Position numbers and translations under genes: made by a program
NCBI RefSeq assembly: GCF_024199845.1
Contig: NZ_JANADO010000001.1
Span: 7,192,001 to 7,256,000 of the forward strand
Length of the DNA: 64,000 nucleotides
Direction: 5' to 3'
Source: Bradyrhizobium sp. CCGB12
GTDB taxonomy: Bacteria; Pseudomonadota; Alphaproteobacteria; Rhizobiales; Xanthobacteraceae
In this document: piece by piece, positions 19,907 to 27,865 of the stretch
How positions within the stretch are numbered: the first letter of the stretch is position 1
Layout: each line of letters begins with the position of its first letter
Notes under the pieces: model-generated
The model's database searches: none
What the model saw: only the letters and a program-made list of their open reading frames with translations
What the model was told of the DNA's origin: nothing

Positions 19907-20452
19907 ATGTCGGCGCTGGTCTGCGTCGCGCGGATCGGCGCCGCGCATGGGGTGCGCGGTGCGGTCAAACTATGGACCTTCACCGAAGATCCCTTTGCCA
20001 TCCGCCGCTACGGTCCGCTGCTGTCCAAGGACGGCAAGCGCCAGTTCGAGGTCGCAACGGCGCGCGAGGCCAGGGATCATCTGGTCGCGACGTTCAAGGG
20101 CGTCGCGACCCGCGATGAGGCCGAACGGCTCAACGGCATCGAGCTCTACGTCCCGCGCGAAAAGCTGCCCGCGACCGACGCGGACGAATATTACCACACC
20201 GACCTGATCGGGCTCGCCGCCGTCACCACCGACGGCGACGCGCTCGGTCGCGTGCTCGCGATCCATAATTTCGGCGCCGGCGACATCATCGAGATCGCGC
20301 CGCCCAAAGGCACGACGCTGCTGCTGCCGTTCTCCAACGCGGTGGTGCCGGAGGTCGATCTCGCCGGCGGCCGCGTGGTGATCGCGCTGCCGCAGGAGAT
20401 CGAGGGTGAGGAGCCCTCTTCGGGTCGTCCCGGCGAAGGCCGGGACCCATAA
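19907..20452 (+). CDS. rimM: Ribosome maturation factor RimM
   Basis: A 181-residue 16S processing factor that binds S19. The N-terminal RimM domain ([21 protein letters not shown]) and the PRC-barrel domain ([37 protein letters not shown]) are both present. The last residues (about [11 protein letters not shown]) and the TAA stop are encoded by a family G repeat; the conserved protein should end near LPQEIEGEE. This read-through of a repeat has therefore replaced the original stop. The ATG is 9 bases after rpsP. Confidence 0.96.
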   Translation: MSALVCVARIGAAHGVRGAVKLWTFTEDPFAIRRYGPLLSKDGKRQFEVATAREARDHLVATFKGVATRDEAERLNGIELYVPREKLPATDADEYYHTDLIGLAAVTTDGDALGRVLAIHNFGAGDIIEIAPPKGTTLLLPFSNAVVPEVDLAGGRVVIALPQEIEGEEPSSGRPGEGRDP

Positions 20453-20542
20453 CCACAAGCCGTGGTTTTGGCTAAGCTGACAGCTCCAGCCATCGCATAA
20501 TTACCTGCGGTGGCTATGGGTCCCGGCCTTCGCCGGGACGAC
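20424..20542. repeat. Family G palindrome at the rimM/trmD junction
   Basis: GTCGTCCCGGCGAAGGCCGGGACCC on the left is mirrored by GGGTCCCGGCCTTCGCCGGGACGAC on the right, with a small inner ACAAGCCGTGGTTTTGGCT segment. The left arm lies inside rimM and supplies its stop codon; the right arm ends 15 bases before the trmD start. Confidence 0.9.
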
Positions 20543-20557
20543 AGCAATTGAGATCGG

Positions 20558-21313
20558 ATGACAGACCCCTCACCCTGGCGCGCGACGGTACTGACGCTGT
20601 TTCCGGAGATGTTTCCGGGGCCGCTCGGCGTGAGCCTCGCCGGCCGGGCGCTGGCCTCGGGACTGTGGGAGATCGAGGCGCGGGACATCCGGGCTTCCGC
20701 GACCGACCGCCATCGCAGCGTCGACGACACCCCGGCCGGCGGCGGGCCGGGCATGGTGCTGCGGGCGGATGTGCTGGCCGCCGCCATCGATGCCGCGGAG
20801 ATCGGGCCTGAGCGGCCCCGCCTGCTGATGAGCCCCAGGGGCCGGCCATTGACACAGGCCCGCGTCATGGAGCTCGCCCAAGGCCCCGGCCCCCTGGTCG
20901 TCTGCGGGCGGTTCGAGGGGGTGGACCAACGGGTGATCGACGGGCGGCGCCTGGAGGAGGTCTCGATCGGCGATTACGTGCTGTCGGGGGGCGAAATCGC
21001 CGCAATGGCCCTGATTGACGCCTGCGTCCGGCTGCTGCCGGGGGTGATGGGCAAGGAGGCCTCGGGAACCGAGGAAAGCTTCTCGGACGGCCTGCTCGAA
21101 TACCCCCAATACACCCGCCCGCAGCTGTTCGAGGGGGCTCCGATCCCTGATATCCTGACCTCCGGCGACCACGCCAAGGTTGCGGCGTGGCGGCGGGCAC
21201 AATCGGAGGCCCTGACGGCGGCCCGGCGGCCGGATTTGTGGGCCCAAATCCCGGCCAAGCCCCCGCATCGGGCCGGGCGCCAAAAAACGCCAAAAAACAA
21301 GACAGACGGGTGA
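20558..21313 (+). CDS. trmD: tRNA (guanine-N1)-methyltransferase TrmD
   Basis: A 251-residue SPOUT-class enzyme that makes m1G37 in tRNAs and prevents frameshifting. Knotted SAM-binding residues are seen in [15 protein letters not shown] and [19 protein letters not shown], with substrate-side [11 protein letters not shown]-terminus [16 protein letters not shown] is standard for TrmD. The ATG at 20558 is preceded by the family G repeat rather than by coupling to rimM. The C-terminal 20 residues are basic and Pro-rich. rplS follows after 109 bases. Confidence 0.97.
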   Translation: MTDPSPWRATVLTLFPEMFPGPLGVSLAGRALASGLWEIEARDIRASATDRHRSVDDTPAGGGPGMVLRADVLAAAIDAAEIGPERPRLLMSPRGRPLTQARVMELAQGPGPLVVCGRFEGVDQRVIDGRRLEEVSIGDYVLSGGEIAAMALIDACVRLLPGVMGKEASGTEESFSDGLLEYPQYTRPQLFEGAPIPDILTSGDHAKVAAWRRAQSEALTAARRPDLWAQIPAKPPHRAGRQKTPKNKTDG

Positions 21314-21422
21314 CAAACGCTCCGGCTTGCCTTATAGCAGCGGCCAAATCCGCAATAGCTGGATAGACGAATTTCGCGCAGCCCCCGTTTCGAAGGCTGG
21401 GCGCGCCGATGGAGATTTACCC

Positions 21423-21803
21423 ATGAACCTGATCAAGCAGCTCGAACAAGAGCAATTCGACAAGCTCTCCGCCGGCAAGGACATCCCGGAATTCGCCCCC
21501 GGCGACACCGTGATCGTCAACGTCAAGGTCGTCGAAGGCGACCGTACCCGCGTGCAGGCCTATGAAGGCGTTTGCATCGGCCGTTCCGGTGGTGGCCTCA
21601 ACGAGAGCTTCACCGTCCGCAAGATCTCCTATGGCGAGGGTGTCGAGCGCGTGTTCCCGCTGATGTCGCCGATGATCGACTCGATCAAGGTGGTGCGTCG
21701 CGGCAAGGTGCGCCGCGCCAAGCTCTATTACCTCCGCAACCTCCGCGGCAAGTCGGCCCGCATCGTCGAGAAGCAGGACCGCGCGACTGCCGTCGGCGAG
21801 TAA
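21423..21803 (+). CDS. rplS: 50S ribosomal protein L19
   Basis: A 126-residue protein at the 30S-50S interface. Family motifs [43 protein letters not shown] and [21 protein letters not shown] are all present. The frame is open 32 codons upstream, but ATG 21423 with GGAG before it gives the family-standard N-terminus [11 protein letters not shown]. It ends the ribosomal cluster, 30 bases before a strong terminator. Confidence 0.98.
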   Translation: MNLIKQLEQEQFDKLSAGKDIPEFAPGDTVIVNVKVVEGDRTRVQAYEGVCIGRSGGGLNESFTVRKISYGEGVERVFPLMSPMIDSIKVVRRGKVRRAKLYYLRNLRGKSARIVEKQDRATAVGE

Positions 21804-21832
21804 GTCTTTCGCCCACTTGGCACGTCTTTCGA

Positions 21833-21861
21833 AGCGCGGGGCTCGGCTCCGCGCTTTTTTG
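21833..21861 (+). terminator. Intrinsic terminator after rplS
   Basis: AGCGCGGGG pairs with CTCCGCGCT around a CTCGG loop and is followed by TTTTTT. It closes the ffh-rplS transcription unit. Confidence 0.9.
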
Positions 21862-21873
21862 TTTGGTCCCGCT

Positions 21874-21955
21874 GTCATTGCGAGCGCAGCGAAGCAATCC
21901 AGAGTCTTCCCGCAGAAGCACTCTGGGCTTCGTCGCAAGGGCTGCTCGCAATGAC
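21874..21955. repeat. Family C intergenic palindrome (copy 2)
   Basis: GTCATTGCGAGCGCAGCGAAGC on the left and CTGCTCGCAATGAC on the right, with inner AATCCAGAG / CTCTGGGCTT arms. It follows the rplS terminator immediately. Confidence 0.85.
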
Positions 21956-21956
21956 G

Positions 21957-22214
21957 GCGCCGCTAAACTCTCGCGCTTTGACTTCTGCGTGCTATATAGC
22001 TTCTAGAATGTTTCCAGATCTGACCAGCCTCGCCCCCGTCAAGCGCATCGTCATCGACGATCGCTCGCGGCTGCCTGGCCGGTTCTTCGGACGCTTCGCG
22101 ACCTCGGCAACGTCAGAGCTTACGAGCGCAGCCTAAAAGCTGCGCTGACGATTTTGTTGCCTGCGCGCCGCTTGCGCACATCCGCTTACACAACATTCTT
22201 CGGAGCTGACGCTC
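21957..22214. other. leuC upstream region with a doubtful 42-codon ORF
   Basis: This leader region has lower GC than its surroundings around 21970-22010 (GCTATATAGCTTCTAGAATG), a plausible place for the leuC promoter; TTGACT occurs at 21978. A 42-codon open frame (ATG 22008, stop 22136) begins MFPDLTSLAPVKRIV; it has no SD and no run of leucine codons, so it is unlikely to be a leucine attenuator leader peptide. I do not call it a gene. Confidence 0.3.
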
Positions 22215-23621
22215 ATGTCCAAACCGACCACATTGTACGACAAGATCTGGAACGACCATCTGGTGCACGAAGCCGAGGACGGCACCTGCCTGCTCTATAT
22301 CGACCGTCACCTGGTGCACGAGGTGACCTCCCCGCAGGCGTTCGAAGGCCTGCGCGCCACGGGCCGCAAGGTCCACGCGCCCGAGAAGACGCTGGCCGTC
22401 GTCGACCACAACGTACCGACCACCGACCGCACCCAGCCGAATCCCGACCCTGAAAGCATCGAGCAGATCAAGGCGCTGGCCGAGAACGCCAAGGAATTCG
22501 GCATCGAATATTACGACGAGTTCGACAAGCGCCAGGGCGTCGTCCACGTCATCGGCCCCGAGCAGGGCTTTACCCTGCCCGGCACCACCATCGTCTGCGG
22601 CGACAGCCACACCTCGACGCATGGCGCGTTCGGCGCGCTCGCGCACGGCATCGGCACCTCCGAGGTCGAGCATGTGCTGGCGACGCAGACGCTGATCCAG
22701 AAGAAGGCCAAGAACATGCGCGTCACCGTCGACGGCACATTGCCGGACGGCGTGACGGGCAAGGATATCATCCTGGCCATCATCGGCGAGATCGGCACCG
22801 CCGGCGGCACCGGCTACGTGCTGGAATACGCCGGCGATGCGATCCGCGCGCTCAGCATGGAAGGCCGCATGACGGTCTGCAACATGTCGATCGAAGGTGG
22901 CGCCCGCGCCGGCCTCGTTGCGCCCGACCAGAAGGCCTATGACTTCCTGCGCGACCGCCCGAAATCGCCGAAGGGTGCGGCCTGGGACGCGGCCATGCGC
23001 TACTGGGAGAAGCTGCGCTCGGACGAGGGCGCGCATTTCGACAACGAGCTGCGGCTGGACGCAGCAAAGCTGCCGCCGATCGTGACCTGGGGCACAAGCC
23101 CCGAGGACGTCATCTCGGTGACGGGCATCGTGCCCGATCCTGATAAGATCGCGGACGAGGCCAAGCGACTCTCCAAGCATCGTGCGCTGAAGTACATGGG
23201 CCTGACCGCGGGCACAAAGATCACCGACATCAAAGTCGATCGCATCTTCATCGGTTCCTGCACCAACGGCCGCATCGAAGATTTGCGCGCTGCCGCCAAG
23301 ATCGCGGAAGGCAACCATGTCTCGGCGCATGTCAACGCCATGGTCGTGCCGGGCTCCGGCATCGTGAAGGAGCAGGCGGAAGCTGAGGGTCTCGACAAGA
23401 TCTTCATCAAGGCCGGCTTCGAATGGCGCGAGCCGGGCTGCTCGATGTGTCTCGCCATGAACCCGGACAAGCTGAAGCCGGAAGAGCGCTGCGCCTCGAC
23501 CTCGAACCGCAATTTCGAAGGCCGCCAGGGCTTCAAGGGCCGCACGCATCTGGTGTCGCCGGCAATGGCCGCCGCCGCGGCGATCGCGGGTCACTTCGTC
23601 GACGTCAGGGACTGGCGGTAA
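22215..23621 (+). CDS. leuC: 3-isopropylmalate dehydratase large subunit
   Basis: A 468-residue [4Fe-4S] subunit that, with LeuD, isomerises 2- to 3-isopropylmalate in leucine synthesis. Aconitase-family landmarks: [20 protein letters not shown] (near residue 130), cluster cysteines in [17 protein letters not shown] (near 347) and [13 protein letters not shown] (near 407-410). N-terminus [16 protein letters not shown] is the usual LeuC start. Its partner leuD lies 4.2 kb downstream with eight unrelated genes between, and leuB is 14 kb away. Confidence 0.98.
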   Translation: MSKPTTLYDKIWNDHLVHEAEDGTCLLYIDRHLVHEVTSPQAFEGLRATGRKVHAPEKTLAVVDHNVPTTDRTQPNPDPESIEQIKALAENAKEFGIEYYDEFDKRQGVVHVIGPEQGFTLPGTTIVCGDSHTSTHGAFGALAHGIGTSEVEHVLATQTLIQKKAKNMRVTVDGTLPDGVTGKDIILAIIGEIGTAGGTGYVLEYAGDAIRALSMEGRMTVCNMSIEGGARAGLVAPDQKAYDFLRDRPKSPKGAAWDAAMRYWEKLRSDEGAHFDNELRLDAAKLPPIVTWGTSPEDVISVTGIVPDPDKIADEAKRLSKHRALKYMGLTAGTKITDIKVDRIFIGSCTNGRIEDLRAAAKIAEGNHVSAHVNAMVVPGSGIVKEQAEAEGLDKIFIKAGFEWREPGCSMCLAMNPDKLKPEERCASTSNRNFEGRQGFKGRTHLVSPAMAAAAAIAGHFVDVRDWR

Positions 23622-23681
23622 GCCAGTTCCTGCAATTGTAGCGATCGCGGCAAAGCGCCGTTAATTCGCATCGCCCAGATT

Positions 23682-23710
23682 GCGTCCTCGCGACGGTTTC
23701 GCGAGGACGC
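23682..23710. promoter_or_regulatory. Perfect 12-bp hairpin before a small ORF
   Basis: GCGTCCTCGCGA and TCGCGAGGACGC are perfect complements around a 5-base loop; the right arm ends 5 bases before the ATG at 23716. There is no T tract, so it is more likely a translation-blocking hairpin or palindromic repeat than a leuC terminator. Confidence 0.5.
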
Positions 23711-23715
23711 TGCAC

Positions 23716-23925
23716 ATGGCCAACAAGCCTGAATATGTCGATCTGATCAGCGAGGCCACGCGCCAGCATCGGCGGCGCGCAACGCCGCTGCGCATCGTCG
23801 CCAAGCCCGAGGTCGAGGAGACCTCAAAGCTCAGCCGCTGGCCGCCGGCGATGTTCAAACAATGGAAGCTCGATAACCTGATGCGGTGGAAGTCCGCGTC
23901 GTGGAAACTGAAGGATTGGCTGTAG
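23716..23925 (+). CDS. Small Trp/Lys-rich protein of unknown function
   Basis: A 69-residue soluble protein, not recognised. The first half is basic (ISEATRQHRRRATPLRIVAK); the second half carries six tryptophans with lysines, for example SRWPPAMFKQWKLDN and a terminal KLKDWL, suggesting amphipathic helices. The start is ATG 23716; upstream TTG/GTG starts would read through the 12-bp hairpin. Codon use is consistent with translation and no competing frame exists, but no ribosome-binding site is exposed because the hairpin occupies that position. It could be co-transcribed with leuC. Confidence 0.6.
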   Translation: MANKPEYVDLISEATRQHRRRATPLRIVAKPEVEETSKLSRWPPAMFKQWKLDNLMRWKSASWKLKDWL

Positions 23926-23942
23926 GCCATCCAACACCAAAC

Positions 23943-23982
23943 TCATTCCGGGATGGCGCGTAAGCGCCGGACCCGGAATGAC
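23943..23982. repeat. Family J short palindrome
   Basis: CATTCCGGG and CCCGGAATG surround an inner GGCGCGTAAGCGCC hairpin. Between convergent genes at 23925 and 23997; possible two-way terminator without T tracts. Confidence 0.75.
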
Positions 23983-23996
23983 GGTGCTAACTCACT

Positions 23997-24572
23997 TCAC
24001 CAATAGCGGTACGGATAGTGCCAGCGGGGCCAGCGGCAGACGCGGCGCGGGCCGTAATAGGTCCAGATGATCCGGCAGCGGCGCGGATAGTGGTAGTAGG
24101 GATAATAGCCGCCGTAATAATAGCGCCGGTGGAAGTGACGATAGCCGTAATAGGGGCGACGATAGCCCCAGTGACGATGGTAGCCGCCATATCCGCCGAA
24201 GCGAGCGCCGCCATAGCGATAGCCGCCGACATGGCTGCGAAACGCCGGCGCGGCGCGGAAGCCGCCAATATGGCCGCCACGAAATCCACCACCGCGGAAA
24301 CCGCCGATATGGCCGCCGCGAAATCCGCCGCCATGGAAGCCGCCACCGCGGAAACCTCCGCCGTGAAAGCCGCCGCCATGTCCGCCGCCGCCGTGGCGAA
24401 CCTGCGTGACGAGGTCGTCGGCCGCAGCCTTCGTCGCTGGCGACGTCGCCGGATTGATGAGGGTGAGTGCTTCAGCGCGACGCGCCGTGCCGGCCGATAG
24501 CATCAGCGTCGCGGCGGCCGCGAGCCCGAGCAAGCGCATCGGGCTTGCCCTGAGACCCAATATCCTCAGCAT
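23997..24572 (-). CDS. Exported Gly/His/Tyr-rich repeat protein
   Basis: A 191-residue low-complexity protein. A signal peptide (MRLLGLAAAATLMLSAG...AEA) precedes a short Ala/Thr segment, then residues about 60-110 consist of Gly-rich repeats of the form FHGGGFRGG and FRGGHIGG, then a Tyr/Arg/His-rich half (YYYGGYYPYYHYPRR) ending in RWHYPYRYW. Two conserved cysteines sit in RRCRIIWTYYGPRRVCRW. Such proteins are common and unexplained in Bradyrhizobium; I infer a secreted or envelope role. ATG 24572 has GGGAGG upstream; 19 upstream codons are in frame but unsupported. Confidence 0.75.
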   Translation of the reverse strand: MLRILGLRASPMRLLGLAAAATLMLSAGTARRAEALTLINPATSPATKAAADDLVTQVRHGGGGHGGGFHGGGFRGGGFHGGGFRGGHIGGFRGGGFRGGHIGGFRAAPAFRSHVGGYRYGGARFGGYGGYHRHWGYRRPYYGYRHFHRRYYYGGYYPYYHYPRRCRIIWTYYGPRRVCRWPRWHYPYRYW

Positions 24573-24749
24573 GGAATCCTCCCTGAATCTGCACAGCGGA
24601 GTTGCGACGCGAGGTCTCGGCCGCGTCATCGCTGTTCAATGACGGTCGCTCCCGGGATTAAACTGCGGAAAGCGACGTGAACGCGCCATGAATGAACGAC
24701 GTCGGGCTCCGCGATGCGACGCCGTGCCGCGACGGAAGGACTTTTGGAG

Positions 24750-25049
24750 ATGACTGTCTACGCGATTGCACAATTGAAGATGACGGACCGCGCCGCCTAT
24801 GACCGCTACCAGGCGCGGTTCTTCGACGTGTTCAAGAAGTATGGCGGAAGGCTGCTTGCCGCCGACGAGCATCCGCGCGTGCTCGAAGGCGCATGGCCGC
24901 ATGACAAGCTCGTCATGATGTCGTTCCCCGACGAGGCCGCGTTCTTCGCCTTCTCGCATGCGCCCGACTACATCGACATCTCGCGCGATCGCAAGGCAGG
25001 CGCGCAGGCGACCGTGCTGCTGGTCAAGGGATTTGCGCCAGCGGGCTAA
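24750..25049 (+). CDS. DUF1330 domain protein
   Basis: A 99-residue soluble protein of the dimeric alpha/beta-barrel DUF1330 family, identified from YAIAQLKMTDRAAYDRYQARF, the central YGGRLLAADEHPRVLEGAW and the SFPDEAAFFAFSHAPDY block. Members resemble monooxygenase-like ferredoxin folds; no substrate is known. ATG 24750 follows GGAG; 12 additional upstream codons are open but unlikely. It interrupts a set of minus-strand small exported proteins. Confidence 0.88.
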   Translation: MTVYAIAQLKMTDRAAYDRYQARFFDVFKKYGGRLLAADEHPRVLEGAWPHDKLVMMSFPDEAAFFAFSHAPDYIDISRDRKAGAQATVLLVKGFAPAG

Positions 25050-25059
25050 CGCGGCGGCG

Positions 25060-25377
25060 TCACCAGAAGGGTCCGTAGCCGAACACGAACGAAGCGGGCA
25101 CGCCATAGGGATAGGGACGGTAGTACACCGGCCGCGCGTAGTAGCGTGGATCACGGCGTACAGCAGGCCGCGCAATGTCATGGGTTCGCGCGTGTCGTCG
25201 CGCATCGAAAACCGCAATCCCCGCCGAGGCCTCCGGCAACGGCACCCTTTGCGCAGCGAAAGCGCGGGGCAGACCGGCGGCAAGCGCGACGGCGACGGCG
25301 AATGGAACCCATCTCATCACGATGAGCCCCGCGAGGCGACCGCGCTGTTTCGTTGGCGACGGCATTGACCCGCGCAT
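25060..25377 (-). CDS. Small exported Arg/Tyr/Pro-rich protein
   Basis: About 105 residues if begun at ATG 25377, which overlaps the stop of the upstream gene as TGATG; an internal ATG at 25317 would give an 85-residue protein starting directly at a signal peptide (RWVPFAVAVALAAGLPRAFA). The mature part is basic and ends in a Tyr/Pro segment (YYARPVYYRPYPYGVP). Not recognised; the composition resembles its neighbours at 23997 and 25377. The overlap suggests a two-gene minus-strand operon. Confidence 0.6.
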   Translation of the reverse strand: MRGSMPSPTKQRGRLAGLIVMRWVPFAVAVALAAGLPRAFAAQRVPLPEASAGIAVFDARRHARTHDIARPAVRRDPRYYARPVYYRPYPYGVPASFVFGYGPFW

Positions 25378-25688
25378 CAACCGGGGCGCCAGTAGCAGTT
25401 CATTCGCGGAACGATCACCGTGCCGCTCGGCCGAAATTCCTGCACATAATGGGCATTGCACTCGCGGACCGCATTGGGGCCGGGATTGTAGCGGGGATAG
25501 ACGCCGTCCGGGCTGTAATAGGGCGTGACGCGCAGGCGCGCCGGGGGCCGTTTGCGCGGCGACGGGGCATCCGGCGGGGCCGCCTGCGCGAGACGAATCT
25601 CGGGGCCGGCGGTCTGCGCCTCGGCACCAACGCAAAACTGCGAAAACAACCCCATGCACAGTAGAGTCAGCGCTGTTTTCGCTCGCAT
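25377..25688 (-). CDS. Small exported Pro/Arg-rich protein
   Basis: A 103-residue protein with a signal peptide (KTALTLLCMGLFSQFCVGAEA) and a mature domain containing RKRPPARLRVTPYYSPDGVYPRYNPGPNAVRECNAHYVQEFRPSGTVIVPRMNCYWRPG-like sequence (residues 45-103), with two cysteines that could form a disulfide. Rhizobiales have many such RECNAxYVQE proteins of unknown role. ATG 25688 is chosen because the signal peptide begins there; a further 22 codons upstream are open. Its stop overlaps the start of the next gene. Confidence 0.65.
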   Translation of the reverse strand: MRAKTALTLLCMGLFSQFCVGAEAQTAGPEIRLAQAAPPDAPSPRKRPPARLRVTPYYSPDGVYPRYNPGPNAVRECNAHYVQEFRPSGTVIVPRMNCYWRPG

Positions 25689-25800
25689 TTTCCCGCCCAC
25701 CTGAAACGTCCCCGCTCGAGGCCCCACGCTCCCCGTTTTGGTGGCGCCCGTCAACCTCGCCGCGCTTATAAAGCCAGATGCATCGTCACGGAACCCGCGC

Positions 25801-25899
25801 TAGAGCCCGCTCCAATGGAATTGGAACGGGCTCTAGATTTTGTTTTTGACGCGTTTTCTTCACGCGAACCGGTATCCACTTCGCTCGAAAACGCTTTAG
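25801..25899. repeat. Family K intergenic element
   Basis: Two parts: a near-perfect palindrome TAGAGCCCGCTCCAAT / ATTGGAACGGGCTCTA (25801-25835), then TTTTGACGCGTTTTCTTCAC and CGAACCGGTATCCACTTCG leading to CGCTCGAAAACGCT. It ends about 10 bases before the zincin start codon. The second part matches, in reverse complement, sequence embedded in ccmC. Confidence 0.8.
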
Positions 25900-25908
25900 A
25901 ACACACCC

Positions 25909-26307
25909 ATGTGGACCGAATTGAAAGCGCCCTTGCTGGCCGAGATGGAAGCGACGGCGCACGACATCTTCGAGCGGCTGCCGGCGGAGTTTCGCAAGCT
26001 CTGCGAGGGCGTGATCATCCGCGTCGACGACTTCCCGACCGAGGAAGTCCTGGACGAGATGCAATGCGAGAGCGAGTTCGACCTGCTCGGCCTGTTCCAG
26101 GGCGTCGGGCTGACGCAGCAGAGCCTTGGCGACGTGGCGCGGCTGCCCAACCTGGTCTGGCTCTATCGCCGGCCGATCCTGGACTACTGGGCCGAGCACG
26201 ACGAGACCCTTGGGCACATCGTCCGCCATGTCCTGATCCACGAGATCGGCCACCATTTCGGTCTGTCGGACGACGATATGGCCGCGATTGAGGCGCAGGC
26301 GGATTAG
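25909..26307 (+). CDS. Zincin-like metallopeptidase family protein
   Basis: A 132-residue protein of the minigluzincin-like family (metallopeptidase family protein). The zinc-binding HExxH is visible as VLIHEIGHHFGLSDDDM (around residues 109-125), after EDWAEHDETLGHIVRHV-like sequence. There is no signal peptide, so it is cytosolic. The substrate is unknown; homologues are widespread single-domain proteins. Start ATG 25909 lies about ten bases after the family K repeat, with no clear SD. Transcribed towards the XRE regulator (convergent). Confidence 0.88.
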   Translation: MWTELKAPLLAEMEATAHDIFERLPAEFRKLCEGVIIRVDDFPTEEVLDEMQCESEFDLLGLFQGVGLTQQSLGDVARLPNLVWLYRRPILDYWAEHDETLGHIVRHVLIHEIGHHFGLSDDDMAAIEAQAD

Positions 26308-26319
26308 GGCGCGGACTTA

Positions 26320-27114
26320 TCAAGCCGCGGTGCCGGAGAGAAGCATCGTCAGTCGATAGTCGGGCCACCCCGCGAGAGACAGCGACACCTGCTGATAGTG
26401 CAGTGGCCCCATGGTCGGATGATTGAACGCACGTTCGCCTCCTTCGCGAGCCAGAACGCCCTGCGTGTCCCAGCAGCGTTCGAAGTCGGGGCTTCCAATT
26501 CTCAGTTCCTCCACCAGTCGGCGAATATCCGGATCGTCGGAGTAGACTGTCACCGCGGCGCGGAACTCGGCAACGACGCGGCGTGCTCGGGAGGGCCAGT
26601 CAAGGATCAGGGTTCGAGCCTCCGGCCTGAGGAAGATGTAGCGCAGGAGATTTTTTTCGCCGTCTGCATCGAGCCATCCTGCAAACAGAAGGGACGCTTT
26701 CGCATTCCAGCGCCGCGCGCGCCATGTGCGATCGAGGATGTAGGCGGGTCCATCGATCGCATCGACGCAGGCCAGTATCTCTTCGGGCGGATCATCCCTG
26801 TTGCCCGGACGTTCGGGATCGCGCCTGCCCGCAACTTCGAACAGGTAGCTGCGCTCGGCCCGTGACAGGCGCAATCCGTGTGCGAGGCGCGCAAGTGCCG
26901 AAGCCGAGACGGACACATCGCGCCCCTGCTCGATCCATGTGTACCAGGTGACGCTCAATCCGCAGAGCTGAGCGACCTCCTCGCGCCGGAGGCCGGGCGT
27001 GCGCCGTCGTGGTCCAGCGGCGAGGCCGAATTCGGCCGGTGACTGGCGCTCCCGGAGCGCCCGCAAGAAGGCGCTGAGCGAGAGCGCCGGAGCGATTGGG
27101 TCTTGTCCTTTCAT
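26320..27114 (-). CDS. XRE-family regulator with MmyB-like sensor domain
   Basis: A 264-residue DNA-binding protein. An N-terminal helix-turn-helix (residues about 15-80: TPGLRREEVAQLCGLSVTWY, TWIEQGRDVSVSASALARLA) is joined to a C-terminal MmyB-like domain (from about residue 105, YILDRTWRARRWNAKASLLF) of the PAS-like fold that binds small, possibly lipid, ligands. ATG 27114 is chosen; the 80 upstream codons in frame cross the divergent promoter. It is divergent from the PNPOx-like gene at 27209, the classic arrangement for a local repressor or activator. Which ligand it senses is unknown. Confidence 0.9.
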   Translation of the reverse strand: MKGQDPIAPALSLSAFLRALRERQSPAEFGLAAGPRRRTPGLRREEVAQLCGLSVTWYTWIEQGRDVSVSASALARLAHGLRLSRAERSYLFEVAGRRDPERPGNRDDPPEEILACVDAIDGPAYILDRTWRARRWNAKASLLFAGWLDADGEKNLLRYIFLRPEARTLILDWPSRARRVVAEFRAAVTVYSDDPDIRRLVEELRIGSPDFERCWDTQGVLAREGGERAFNHPTMGPLHYQQVSLSLAGWPDYRLTMLLSGTAA

Positions 27115-27123
27115 GGTAGTATT

Positions 27124-27158
27124 TATACCAGTATAACATAGGTACTTAAACCGGTATA
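27124..27158. promoter_or_regulatory. AT-rich divergent promoter with TATACC/GGTATA repeat
   Basis: The 94 bases between the divergent starts are markedly AT-rich. TATACC (27124-27129) and GGTATA (27153-27158) form an inverted repeat with centres 29 bases apart, and GTATAAC lies between. A plausible operator for the XRE protein at 26320-27114, by position only. Confidence 0.4.
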
Positions 27159-27208
27159 TCTGCAATGCTAGCTCTTGTCCCGACTCGCTGCGCAAAGGAC
27201 GCACAGAC

Positions 27209-27778
27209 ATGGGCAAGCAATTCGCAAGGATCGAACCCGAGCACAGGGCTTTCATCGAGCAGCAGAAGATCTTCTTCGTCGCGAGCGCCCCGCCAAAGGG
27301 ACGCATCAACGTGTCCCCCAAAGGCCTCTCCTCATTCCGGGTCCTCGGAGACACTGATGCCGCCTACCTCGATTGCACTGGCAGCGGCAGCGAGACCCGC
27401 GCGCACCTGATCGCCTCTGACGACAAACGGTTGACCATCATGTTTTGCGCCTTCGATGGCGCCCCGATGATCCTGCGGCTCTATGGCCAGGGTCGATCGC
27501 TCATGCGCGGCACGCCGGAATACGCCAATCTCGTTTCTGACTTCGAGGACGTGGCCGGAGCACGCCAGATCGTACGCCTCTCGGTCGACCTCGTGCAGAC
27601 GTCGTGCGGTATGGGCGTGCCACTGTTCGACTACAAGCAAGAGCGAGGCAGCCTCGTGCGCTACTGGACCGCGCAGGGCGTCAACAATTTGCGAAAATAC
27701 TGGGGCCTGAAGAACATGAAGAGCATCGACGGCCTGCCGACCGGCTTTGCCCCTGACAGCATGGCTCCGCGAGGCTGA
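27209..27778 (+). CDS. Pyridoxamine 5'-phosphate oxidase-like flavoprotein
   Basis: A 189-residue protein with the split-barrel FMN-binding fold: EHRAFIEQQKIFFVASAPPKG, RINVSPKGLSSFRVL, and IMFCAFDGAPMILRLYGQGRS. Members include F420/FMN-dependent reductases, so the name PNPOx-family is structural and not evidence of vitamin B6 synthesis. The ATG at 27209 follows GGAC-containing sequence. Divergent from an XRE/MmyB-type regulator; this pairing suggests an inducible redox detoxification gene. Confidence 0.88.
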   Translation: MGKQFARIEPEHRAFIEQQKIFFVASAPPKGRINVSPKGLSSFRVLGDTDAAYLDCTGSGSETRAHLIASDDKRLTIMFCAFDGAPMILRLYGQGRSLMRGTPEYANLVSDFEDVAGARQIVRLSVDLVQTSCGMGVPLFDYKQERGSLVRYWTAQGVNNLRKYWGLKNMKSIDGLPTGFAPDSMAPRG

Positions 27779-27865
27779 CAGGCCAAGATTGCCGAATCCG
27801 GCCTAGGATTTGTGCGCCAACCGGGCTAAACAGCCCTCCCCTGACTTCGAACCGGGAAGCCTGAA

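Noticed and set aside
22113..23594. 493-codon minus-strand frame opposite leuC
   Set aside because: Antisense shadow of leuC, no recognisable domain.
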